From Romanomermis culicivorax (Eukaryota > Nematoda > Enoplea > Mermithida > Mermithidae): 64,000 bases of DNA. The stretch's first letter is position 1. Each line of letters begins with the position of its first letter. The notes beneath the pieces were generated by a model that did not search any database, was not told where the DNA came from, and worked only from the letters and a program-made list of their open reading frames with translations. Of this stretch, positions 45,201-57,200 are shown piece by piece. The translations under genes and the position numbers were made by a program. The DNA lies in contig CAWUHX010000047.1 of assembly GCA_963922205.1 (NCBI GenBank), positions 310,001-374,000 of the forward strand, in the 5' to 3' direction.

Positions 45201-48200
45201 CCTGTTTGTACAGTAACCATAAGAGCTAGTGGCATAAAACTTGATCTTATAGCAAAGATAAACAGGGCATTCTCAATCTGCATTAAAAAAGCTTTATCTG
45301 TTCAAAAGTTTTGGAAGTCAGCAATGGTCACCTTTTTTTGGCTCACCCTGTACTGTCTCATAAATAAAATTTTCAATTTTCTCTTTGAAAACATTCAACC
45401 TTACTTTCTCAAAAACAGCATCAACTTGTTTCAAACTGTCAGATCTCCTCATAACAGATGATGTCAAGAAATAATTTGTAAATCGAGACTTTGTCTCATC
45501 TCTATCATCAAAATGGCCAGTGTTATTTGGCGCATAATACTTTCTATCACTAGCCCCTTGTTTGAAATCTTTGGAAATTCACATATTTTTTGCTGCCCTA
45601 AAATGGTCTTGATCTTCATCAGCTTTTTACTGATCATCATTATCACCGTCTTGGTCATCATTGTCTGATTCTGACTTGAAAGGTCACTTTTGCATCACCA
45701 TCTTCTCATCGCTCGAAGATGGGGCATTAGCTTTTAATATAAAATCGTCTTCTAATTGATTTTCAGGGTCCTTAAAATCGAAATTATCGTTGTCTAAGGC
45801 AGCAACAATGTGCGCGTCAAAATCCGGATGAGGACCTTAATGGAAAAATATTGAAAAATTACATTATAGTACAGCATAACCTCGACAATAACACCTACAA
45901 TAAACTGCATAAGATTCAAACATTTAAAAATGAGCAAAACTTCGGGGGCACGATTGAATGAAGGAGACTGAACCAGAGAAACTGAAAAATTCACCTGAGG
46001 CAAAATGTCTTTTCCAGCATTAATCATTGTGCCATCTTTACTAATTCAATATCTCTGTTCTAACAATTCCTATGTTTGCTGCTCCAATGAGTAGACTTTG
46101 TTAGTGTCCCCCAGATGTCCTAAATAATCGTAATTGTTGTCGAAAAAGATGTCATATTTTATTCTTTTCTGCATTGTTTTTTCATCAACGCCGTTCACGA
46201 GTAAATGATTGGATGATGAAGAGGTTGGTTGCTTGTTTATGGACAAATTACTGATTCCATTGACGGGCATAATGATTCCATACACACCAAAATGAGCTGA
46301 CAAAAAATATATTGATATTCCACAAGAGCAGAGAAAGCATTTTAATGACAGAGTTGTTATGAATTTATCCTGTATTAATATTTCTGTGGTTCCAATTAGG
46401 ATTATCTAATTTTATTTAATTCTTAGTCCAGCACTGAGTGCTGGCAAATTTTTTGGATTATCACTTTCTAAAATGCTGGAAATTGAACCTCCACAATGAT
46501 GAGAAATAAATTAAAATCAGACTGATGAAGCTTCTGGCGCTAAGTGCAAAAAAAAATTATTGAGTATTATATTCTAAGCTGGAAAATAAATCCCTCCAAT
46601 GGATATTCATGAATATCAATTCTAAAATCATGGTCTGTAATGATGTCTTCAATTTCCATTTTCAATAAACCCAATAGTTCATGTTGAAAAGTTGGAAAAA
46701 CTCCAAGCATCGAGAGAAAAAATTGAGAGCATTGATCAAAAATCATATCTGTAACTGGGGGAGGGGGAATCTGAACTTGTCGAACCATATACCCAAATGT
46801 CGGGACGCCCACCCCCAACTTGGTCAACCCACCTCCCCAAAAGAAAAATGCGAAAAAATTAAGTTTTCGACTTTTTTGGTTTTTTTTCGACTCGCCTCCC
46901 CAAAATTTTGGAAATGTTGGTGTACCTGGGCAAAGCACATTTTGTGCATAGCTACCCGAGCTAAATTTATTTAGGTTGGTTGTCATTTTTCAAAATGGCT
47001 GTTTCAATATTTTTCATAAATGCTTTTTCACTCCATAATGCCCAGTGATCTTTTATATGCAAGCTTTGAACCTTGTTTTGTATTGTATTCTTCCATTAGT
47101 CAGTAATTTGTGTAAATTAAGGGTGAAAGTAAAGATTTTGAATTTAAGGTCAGCTAGCACTGAATATGGCAAAATCAACAACAATCTAAAGTGCAATAAT
47201 TCAAATTTCCAACAAGCTCAGCAACAAACATTTCTACTGTCCACATAACTTTGTTTGCAATGCACAGCACCACTCGAATACTAGATAATGAATTTCATTT
47301 GCTCATAATAATTCAAGTGCTAACAAAATATTGAAGATTATTGACAAAATCAAATAAAGTGTTTTACATAATGAAAACAATCAAAAGTTGAACAAAAATG
47401 AAAGTAAAGCATGCTCAAGTCTGTGCCTGCGCTAGAGAATAGCAAATGATACCCAGAGCCAGTGTTTTTTTGCACAGTGCAGACTTTTAAGGCTTCATGC
47501 AGTTTTTTGTGATATCTGCAGTGGTGGAGAATTTTTTGAGTCGTGTGTTTTATCACATATAGTCTTCTATAATGTGCCAGTCATTGATTTTGAACCATTA
47601 AAATCAATTATTTTTCTTATTTTAAGACTTTAAAATGTCAAGTCAAAAAACTGTAAATTCGTTCAAATTTAACATTGAATTACACATTTGATTTGCTTTT
47701 TTCCTATATTCACTATTGTGTTGTAACTGGCATACCTGTACTTGGGGGGGACCCCCCCCCCCAACTTGGCCAACCATGTACCCAATAACCGTGTATTTTT
47801 CTGCTCAAACCACTAGTGGTTTTTTTGTGCCAAAACATGGTTTTTGGCAAAAAAAGAGTTGGAATGGCACAAAAAATTTTGAGTGTTTGTGCCCATTGGC
47901 ACAAAATTTTTGGCTGGTCAAACAATAAATTTCCTTGATTTTTAGATGTTTAAGAGGCTGAAAATGCAAAAATTTTTGGGTGCTTCGCACCAAGTTAATA
48001 TTTCCTATTCATATATTTGACACAGAGGCCAAAGACAGGGTTCCTACACAACCTGGGGAACCTGGGAAACCCAGGGGATTTTTTCCATCATCTGGGAAAC
48101 CTGGTAAACCATTTTCGAGTTTATCTTTTCATTGTTCTTAAATACATTGTATGTAGATAAGTCATATTCCTAGTGGAAAATTGAATCAATTTGAACTTCC

Positions 48201-51200
48201 TTAACAATTCTGAGTATTTAAATTTTGTCAGCATTCCATTTCTTTTTGAGTCACTGTGAACTATTTTCTTGCACATTTTTCTTATCCCACAATTGGCAAT
48301 AATTTGGCTTTTGAGTTTTGGTGTAGAGTATTTGTTCTGGTGTAGAGTATATTTGTTTTTTTTGTGATTACAGAAGATTGAATCTAAAGAGATGAATAGA
48401 GTTTCCTAGGAAATACTTGATATTCAGCCGCTACTAAAATTTAAGTGAATTGAATTTATTCTTTTTTATGTTTTTTATTTTTTTCAGTAGAAAAAGTTGC
48501 CATAATAACTCATCAAATGTCGACTTTAACACCAGGAATGTTGAGTCAAAAGCAGAATTGAAAAACCCAAGTGGCAGCAAAAAATTCCATCGAATAACCT
48601 GCCTAGAATGGAAGCAGCACAAAAAGGGTGAAGAATTGATTACATTTCCCAGCAGCACACCGCTTTGTCATTCCTCTTACAACAAAGATCAATTGAATTT
48701 TGCTCAACAAATAACAACATTGAAGTGAAAATCGTCCAAATTATTTGTGAGGATTCTACGATGGAGGTGCAGCATAATGATTATAAAAGGAAAATCAGTC
48801 ATGGTATTAGAGCTACAGTATACAGTTACAGTATACAGTTTTTTTTCATTTTCTTGCTGTTGTATACTTCATCATACTATTCTCTGTTCGCTTGGAACAC
48901 TTGTCTCTTTGAACTCTTTTGTCTCTATTTAGTGTTTTGTTTGTGTTTCTTCCTATTTAAAAAATTTAAAGTTTTAAAATTTTTTTAAAAATCTCAAATT
49001 TTCTAACTTTTGAATTAGGACCATGACTGAGATGCTATAGCAGTGCTGTGCTCCAAAACTTGATATTGAGTTCAGGACGTGAGTTTAAGTGATTTTCGCC
49101 TTTTATATCCATTGATTAGGGTTGTAAAACCCTAATTGGCAGATACAAAAGGCAGATATGACATTTGAGGCTGTGGAACAATCGAAAAAGCAATGAGAAC
49201 AGTGTTTTTGGTATTTTTGAGCTTGTTGGACGTGCCCATTCAAAGTTTTTAAAAAATTTTAAATTTTTAAATTTGGTCCATTGTATACACATCTGATTTT
49301 CGTGTTTGTTGTACATTACTGTTTTTATTTGTTATTAACATTTGTTGTAATAATTGTTTTTCTGTGTTATTGTTGTAAATATTCATTTTTTTGTTTGTTG
49401 TTGTTAAATATATGTGTTTTTTGTCTCTGTCTATAAATAAAATGGACATTGGAAATACACTACTCAACTGTAATTTAATAAGTTAGTTCAAATTTGAACT
49501 GACTAGAGCTGCTTGTTGTTTTCGTTTTCAACTCCTTTTATGCTAGTTTATTCGAAAATGCCCCTATCGGGCAGAAAAAAGGAATAGACTTGCTTTGTCA
49601 GTTTCCAAGCTAGAGAAAAATGTGGACTAGATTTAGTTTTTTTAGAAAGGATGAAAATCCAATATAATGAAAGTGAATTTTTGGAACTCTAAACCAAGTT
49701 CTTCTTAATCAGGCATGAAAACCTTCGTTGAAGCACATTGAAGTTTTAAATTTGGTCATCTTCACATCAAAGAAACAGTAAAACACAATCTCAAGGCTAT
49801 GAATTCTCACTTTCTGTAAAAGTGTGTAAAGTGACCATTTCCATTGAATTCCCCAGGATCAAGAACCCCCCAACACCAAAAACTGCAAAAATACCTTTGT
49901 TTGCAGGCAGAACAACTTTTTGTGTGAAGTAACAGTGTCCATTGACTTCTCTGTGGTCAAAAACCCCTTCCACCAAAAACTGACGAAAATACGCTTGTTT
50001 TCACCTTGGACAATTTTTCATGTAAAGTGATTGGATTCAATAAAATCCCCATGGTCAAAAATCCCTTCCACCAAAAAATGACAAAAATATGTTTGTCTAT
50101 GCCCATGACAATTTTTGTTGTTAAATGATTGGATTCAATAAATTCCTCATGGTTGAAAACCCCTTCCATGAAAAAATCATGAAAAACGATTGTTTACACC
50201 CAGCATAATTTTTTATGTAAAGTAAGTGCATTCATTGAACTCCCCGAGGTCTAAGATCCCTTGTCCCGAATAATAGCAAAAATAAACTTGTTCACACCCA
50301 AGATATTTTTTTGTGTAAAGTGAGGCATCCATTGAATTCCCTGCAGTCGAAAACCCCTTACATCAAAAAATCACAAAAAATGATAGTGTACATGTAGGAT
50401 ATTTTTTTGTGTAAAGTGAGCACATTCATTGAATTCCCTGTGGACCAAAACCCCTTGCCAAAAAAATCACAAAGACTCGCTCGTTTATACCCATGACAAT
50501 TTTTCATGTGAAGTGATTGGATTCAATAAATTCCCAATCGTTGAAAACCCTTTCCACAAAAAAATCATGAAAAACGATTTTTTACACCCAACTTGATTTT
50601 CTGTGTAGAGTGAGTGCATTCATTGAATTCCCATGATCTAAGACCCCTTGCACCAAATAATCGAAAAATACGGTTGTTTACGCCCAAGATAGTTTTTGAT
50701 GTAAAGTGAGTGCATTCTTTGTATTCCCCATGGTCCAAAACTATTTGACCCAAAAAATCACGAAAATATGCTTGTTTACACCCAGGACAATTTTTCGTGT
50801 AAAGCAACTGCGTCCATTGAATTCCCAATGGTCGAAAATCTACATCCGCATATCCGCTTTACATTTCCGCTGATTAGATATTCTGCGGATGACGGATATT
50901 TATCTGCTCTCTTCTCTAAAATCCGCGTTTTAGACATGCATATCCACCAATAAAGTTGCCAACTCTGGCAACACATTCGGAAAATTTCGAACAAAATATC
51001 CGCAATCCGCTAAACATATCCGCCTTTTAGACATGGAAAAAGCGGATTCTGCATCCGCCGATTAGACATAAATATCCGCAAAAAAAGAGCAGATATTTAT
51101 CTGCCGACAATATCGGCATCCGCCGATTAGACCATATCCCCCATCCGCATCCGCACGCGGATTGTGCTGATTAGTGATACCCTAAAACTGTTGCACTGTT

Positions 51201-54200
51201 GAAAATTGTTGAAATCTTTAGTGCCCAGATAACTTGTCAGTAGTCACTGTGAAAACATACTGAGCATCGTTGAAACAAAAAAGAGTGATGATAATGTGAG
51301 CTCAGAGGTTAATTCATATGCTAAAAAATAACGATGATCTTATAAAAGTCAGTTTTGAACTTAACATTAATAAAACCGTGGAAAGACAATAATGAAGTAT
51401 GATTTTATTTGTATCAATCCTGCAATATTAGTGCCGATTTGAGTTTTAGGTATTCTTATATTTGTCAAGCTAATCTAGATCATGTACAGCGTTATGCTTT
51501 CTGAAACTTAATTTTAGTTTTCAAGAGCCATAAAATACTGGAAGCTCGGTTCTAATAAAAATTGGTAACAATGTGCACGATCTGCCCACATATCTTGCAT
51601 CGGATGATTCTTGAGACAGCCATCTTCACCAGGTTTAGCTATTAGCGAAATTTCATATTTTATTGATAAGTTGTAATACTTTATGTAACGCTCCGCCAAT
51701 ATTAGTATTGGTCGATATTTTCTGAAACGGACTCATAAAAAATTTATTATGTTGGAATGTTATTTTGGTTTGAAAGTTATTATGGTGGTGTTGGCTATCA
51801 AGGATAATATGTTTTGCCTTAGTGAGTTCATAACTCAAGATGACTTTTTATGATAATTTTCTGACTTGAATTATGTTGAGCTATAGTGAGCTTATTATTT
51901 ATGATATTATGGCTAGTAGGTTACGGTGAGCTGCTTAAAATATATTGAGTTAATGATTTATGGTACTTTGAGGGTTATTATTTGCCAGTGAGTTAATTCG
52001 AGCCATGTTGTTATGTGAGTTGATGGTTTGTGATGAATTGTGAGTTAGCGACTGAAATGTACTACATTACGTTCAGTTGGTGAGAAACATTTATAACGAA
52101 GTTTGATGACAAAGCCATATTTTATGGCTCGTCCTGATTGTAGAGCTTTTCCTATGAGAATACCTCTTATGGCACTTTGATCGCAATTTCAAAACTTTCT
52201 TATTTTTTTAGATGCCGAATACCATAGCCTCAAAAGCTCCATAGCCGAAGGCGACGAAGAATGTTCCGCCGACGAACAATGGACGGTCGTCAATTCGAAC
52301 AACAGTAAGCCGAGTCGCGATAACCTTTCTTCCCGATCTTCGTCTTTCGGATCGCCGCTGATCATCGAAAACAGATCGACAAAAAAACGGTCACACTCCC
52401 TCAAAGCTCAACAACATTTGATCCGAGTGATAGCTGACGCGCATAACGATCGGGTGAGAAATTCAATTTTCACAGAAAATCTTTTCGCAACGTAAAAATT
52501 GTTTCGTATCTTGTGCCTTACAGTACATATATATCCCTACCACGCTACAACAAACTTTAGGATCTCCTTTCACGCAAATGTTGTTGTATGAACACAAAAA
52601 CTAGCCTATTTCCTCTTGAAGGAAATAAAAATACCAACCTAAAGTAGAAATGCTTGAAATTTCATCGTCTTCCGTATACTGCGAAATTTTTTAAAATGCT
52701 TCCTAAATCCCTTGTTGGTTTGACGCGTCTCTCACGGAGATGGTCCTCATATGTAAATTCTGATGACTCATGTTATGATGACGCTCATGTTTGTGTTATG
52801 TGCTGGTCGTTAGCCCTCGAATTATGATTAATGACGAAATTTAAAATTAGGCGACGAAATTTAAGACTTCAATTTGCTTCTATGAAGGCTTTCATGCATG
52901 GTTGAGGTCCACTAAAAGGAGGTGGACTAGTTTATTAAAAACTGCCCCGATTGGGCGGAAAAAGAATATACTTGCTTGGATAGTTGCCAAGCTAGAAGGA
53001 GTGGACTAGAATTTTGAGAACTTGGGTTCATACCTACAAATCACTGATGCACATAGGGTGGGGGAGTAAACCCTTCCACCGAAACTCTGGATACCCCTGG
53101 CTGGCCTCTGGAAAAAGTCAATTTACTCCCATGAACTTTTTCAAAATCTAAAAATCCTATGAAAAAAAACAGATTTTTTGACAAGAATTGGTAAAAATTG
53201 AAATTTGTTCCAGAAAAGTCGTGCCATGCATCTCTACTGTCAACTATACATGTGCAGGTCTGAAATTTTCGGAGAGGAAGGTTAAATAATCTGAATTTAT
53301 GGAATGAATTGCTGATCCTCAGTCGTGCTTTATACTGGGAACCTAGGTATTATGGGTACATGGGTATACCTGGTTACCCAGGTCAATTTCGAAAATGAAA
53401 CTTGGGTGCTATTAAGATATACAGGTGACCTATTTGCCCTAATTTCTAATAAGATATTGCATGGGTAAAACACTTATATACTCCAATAAAGTACTTAAAT
53501 ATAGTACACAGGTCGGGTATGCAAAATACCAGAGTAAGATGAATACTGTGAAGACTGGGTACCCAGGTCATAAAATTTTCAAAGTGTGAAGCACTAATCA
53601 TCAGTTTCAGCCAATCACAATGTCAAGATTATTTTATTGCAGAACTAACAATCCTCATGTCAGGCCCAGGGTTAGCTAATACTACGGTTTAAGCGCAGAT
53701 TCAGGAATTTCAGTTAAGAAATAAAAAAATTTATGAAAAGATAGTGCAACCCAACGGCTCGAGATGGGAATAATTCTGATGACATTGAGATTATAGCAAA
53801 CTTTTGAATCATTGACATGGTGCAACCGCTGAAACTGAGGTGGTTGCTTTTTTGTTCGAGATTATCTTTGAGCTCGAGATTGAACCTTTAGTTGATATAG
53901 GCCCTGGTTATAGTCATTGCACACTATCTGCAAACAGGGCAACAGGATAAAGCATACAAAAATGCCTGTATGAAAAAAATTTTCAGTAAACTTCCTGGGA
54001 TTTTTGTCACAAAAAACCAGGGTCCACCCCTTCTTTAACCGCCCTCCCCCCAAATTTCAGAGCTGCACATGTATGGTTGGAAGTAGAGATGCATGGGAGG
54101 AATTTTATAGGACAGATTTCAATCTTTACCAATTCTTGTCAAAAAACCTGTTTTTCCACAGGTTTTTAGATTTTAAAAAAGTTCAGGGGAGTCAATTGAC

Positions 54201-57200
54201 TTTTTTCAGAGGGCAGCCAGGGGGTATCCGGAGTCTCAGTGGAAGGGTTTACTCCCCCACCCTATGTGCACCAATGATTGGTAGGTATGCTGATGCACTA
54301 AGCTGCAGAATATACTTTTCCACAGACATGAAAAATTTTTTAATCAGAAAGAATGAAAATTCAATATTACAAAAGTAAATTTTTCAAACTTTAACCCAAG
54401 TTCTCAAAAATCTAGTGCACTCCTTTTTTAGCTTGGCAACTATCCAAGCAAGTATATTCTCCTTTTTTCTGCCCCACCTTGGCATTTTTTAATAAACTAG
54501 TTCCCCTCTTTTTAGTGTACCTCAACCATGCGTGAAAGCCTTCATAGAAGCACATTGAAGTTTTAAATTTGTCCATCTTCATATCAAAGAAACAATAAAA
54601 ACTTCAAGCTACAAATTCTCATTTTCGGTGAAAGTAAAAGATATGTAAACCATACATGTAACGGGGCCCCGAGGTCGGGGGGGACGGGCGACTTTTTTTG
54701 GCCGGAGGTCAGTAATTCCCAAAATTTTGGGGGAGGGGTCTCAAGGGGAAAAAAATTCGATTTTTTCCGCGAAAAAACTCCGAAACATAGTTCAAAAAAT
54801 TGTAATTTTTGTCTAAAAAGGCCGAAAAAAATGTATTCATGGCACGAAGCGCCCAGAAAATTCACATTTTTGACCATTTTTTGTTCAAAAATTGACATTT
54901 TTCATCAAAAAGCTGACATTTTCCAGTATTTTTCCGACCGAAAGTATGGGGATCCCTACAGCTACCATATAGCTAGCCACAGGATTGGAAAATCCTGGGG
55001 GGGACGGTCGCCCAATGGCTAGCCATATGGTCGACGATTTCTGGGGGGGGGCTCCGATAGCACTTCCCCCCCCCAATTACATGTATGATGTAAACTGTAT
55101 AGTGCAGAGGGTAAAGTGAGCGTATACATTGAATTACCCACGGTCAAGAATCCCTCAACTCAAAAATCGCAGAAATAGCTTTGTTTACACAAAGGACAAT
55201 TTTTTGTGTAAAGTGATACGACCATTGAATTCCCCATGGTCAGAAACCCCTTCCTTAAAAATTCGCAAAAATACGTTTGTTTGCACTCAGAATAATTTTT
55301 TGTTTTGACGTAATATCCATTGGATTCTCCATAGCCGAAAATCCCTTCCCCTAAAATCGCAGAAATACATTTATCTACATTTGGGATAATTTTTTGTTTA
55401 AAGTGATCACATCTATTGAATTCTCTGCAGTCTAAAACCCCTTAAATCAAAAAATTCGTTCGTTTACATTCGGATATTTTTGTGTATAGTCACCCCATCC
55501 ATTGAATAACCCTCGGTCGAAAACTCCTTCCACAAAAAATCGTCAAAGTACATTTGTTTACATTCAGGATAATTTTTGTGTGTAAAGTGACGGGTCTATT
55601 GAATTCCTCATGACCGAAAACTTTAGCGCCCCGAAAATCCCAATACCGCTGCTAGTTCAATTGAAACTGTAAAAAATTCTGACCCCCTACCGTAGTGCAT
55701 TATGACGCAAAAAATTATTTTGAAGCCATAAGTATTATGTAACAAAATTGCTGAATTTCGCGGTTCCTGGGACTTTGGACCACCGTATAATTGAATTGAG
55801 GCCATATTTTTAAAAAACGAAAAAATGCTTTTGAGATTGCACCCCCAAGATGCTTAGACCGAAGTATCGAGCCTGGATATGGCACATCCATTGCGGGGCA
55901 TTTCGGAACTGGGAGCTCTTAAAAAGTGCGTTCTTTGCATGTTTATGGGCCCCACCGAGCACCACTTGCAGATAGAGGCGAAATGAGAACAGGCAACCAA
56001 TAGTTTGTACCTATGCCCGAAATTATGAAAAAATCCAAGGTTCTAGCTCTTACCGTTTTGGCTTTAGGGTGGGGTACATCAATTTTGGGGGCCAAGTATA
56101 TTATAGGTTGACGCTATCACGCCACATATGATGAATGGAGAGTCGTACTATGTAAAATTCAATGATTATGTCCTTTCCGGCCTTATTTCTGTTCCATTTC
56201 ACCATTTCTCCGCTCTTTCTTTTCCGTTTCATTATTTTGCATCTTTTTTCTGAGTACCAGCAGATCTTGCTTTCGTCTAAAATTTAGCGGCATGATATGA
56301 AAAAAGGTCTTTAAAGCCTGTTAAAAAGTATTGAAAAAATATCGTTTTAAAAGCGTCTCCGAGACATCTCTATAGTAGAAATCGCGTGCATTAGAGATGT
56401 ACAAAAGAAATCAAATGACAGAATTTCACAATCTTTGTTAACAATTCGTTTTTACGGCACCCTGTATCATAAACTAGCAAGTGCGAAATGAACAGAAAAC
56501 GAAAACTGACTATACCCTTGCTGCGCTTTTAAAATTTTCGGCTGAGCCTTTGAAATATTTGAATGCGCTCTTGAAACACTTGCTGAGCTTTTGAACGTGC
56601 TGCGTTTTTGACTCCCATTCCTCATTTTCTGCACCTTATTAGTTCCGTCTTTTATAAGAAATAATGTTTTTCAGTTATCTAACCATTAATTCGTTTGATG
56701 GGTAGCGATATTACTTTTTAGGTTACTTTGCTATCCTCCGCAGAATCGTCAGAGTTGAACATCGCCAAGGCGAATAATGAAAGGTTGGCCAAATCACGAG
56801 TTCCTTCTTGCTTAAGTGCACGTAAGTTTGAATAAATGTGTCGAATACAGTCTCTTTACAGTAAGAGATCGAGGAGAGCGAAAAATTTTCAGTGAACGAA
56901 ACATAATGAAAATCAGCATGGTGGTTTTTTTATTTGCTTGTTTTGTTGCATGTGTTTTTTTTATTTTTCAGGGAAATGCTGTAATAAGCTAGAAAAATGT
57001 TTGGCTGATGGCGCACGCATGCGTTAAATCTAGAAGTCAGACTGCATTATCGTCTTCGCATGGGGGTGATTGATATGGTGGTCTCTGTTTTCTATCAAAT
57101 CACTGGATCCGGTTAACTGGCACTTGATTTATTAACTATCTGCAGCGACTGAATTTCAATTTTTCCTCGTTCGATCGTTCTGTCTTTCACCCGTTTGCTT

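Larger units (their letters stand above)
42871..51183. mobile_element. 8.3-kb inverted-repeat element with satellite arms and LTV1 fragment
   Basis: Outer ends agggtatcactaat and its exact inverse are flanked by the same word aaaactg (42864-42870 and 51184-51190; an 8-bp taaaactg is also possible). Each arm of about 2 kb contains, from outside in, a block of gcggat/atccgc repeats, an array of the 98-bp satellite (43245-43875 and 49810-50840, mirrored), a module shared with 4975-5172, and an aaccctaat-type inner block. Between the arms lie a decayed LTV1 gene and other unrecognised sequence. No transposase was found, so the copy looks non-autonomous. The 7-8 bp flank and ends would suit a hAT-like family. 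Confidence 0.8.
52848..56141. mobile_element. composite repeat, copy 2, in gbb-2 intron 21
   Basis: The order is the same as in 4975-7774: inverted arms (52848-53210 and about 54100-54600), satellite (55085-55625) and the 500-bp module (55620-56141). The arms here are longer than in copy 1: they also pair tcaatttactccc and gtggaagggtttactccccc words. The left arm starts with aagacttcaatttgcttcta, the inverse of tagaagcacattgaag before the satellite. A G-rich element is inserted at 54653-55084. Confidence 0.7.

Noticed and set aside
46567-46986. 139-codon minus ORF as an element-encoded transposase
   Set aside because: No acidic catalytic triad or zinc-finger pattern can be seen, and the first half is G-rich low-complexity sequence.
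42871-51183. Polinton/Maverick-type element
   Set aside because: Long inverted repeats fit, but the length, the 7-8 bp flank and the lack of any polymerase, integrase or capsid gene do not.
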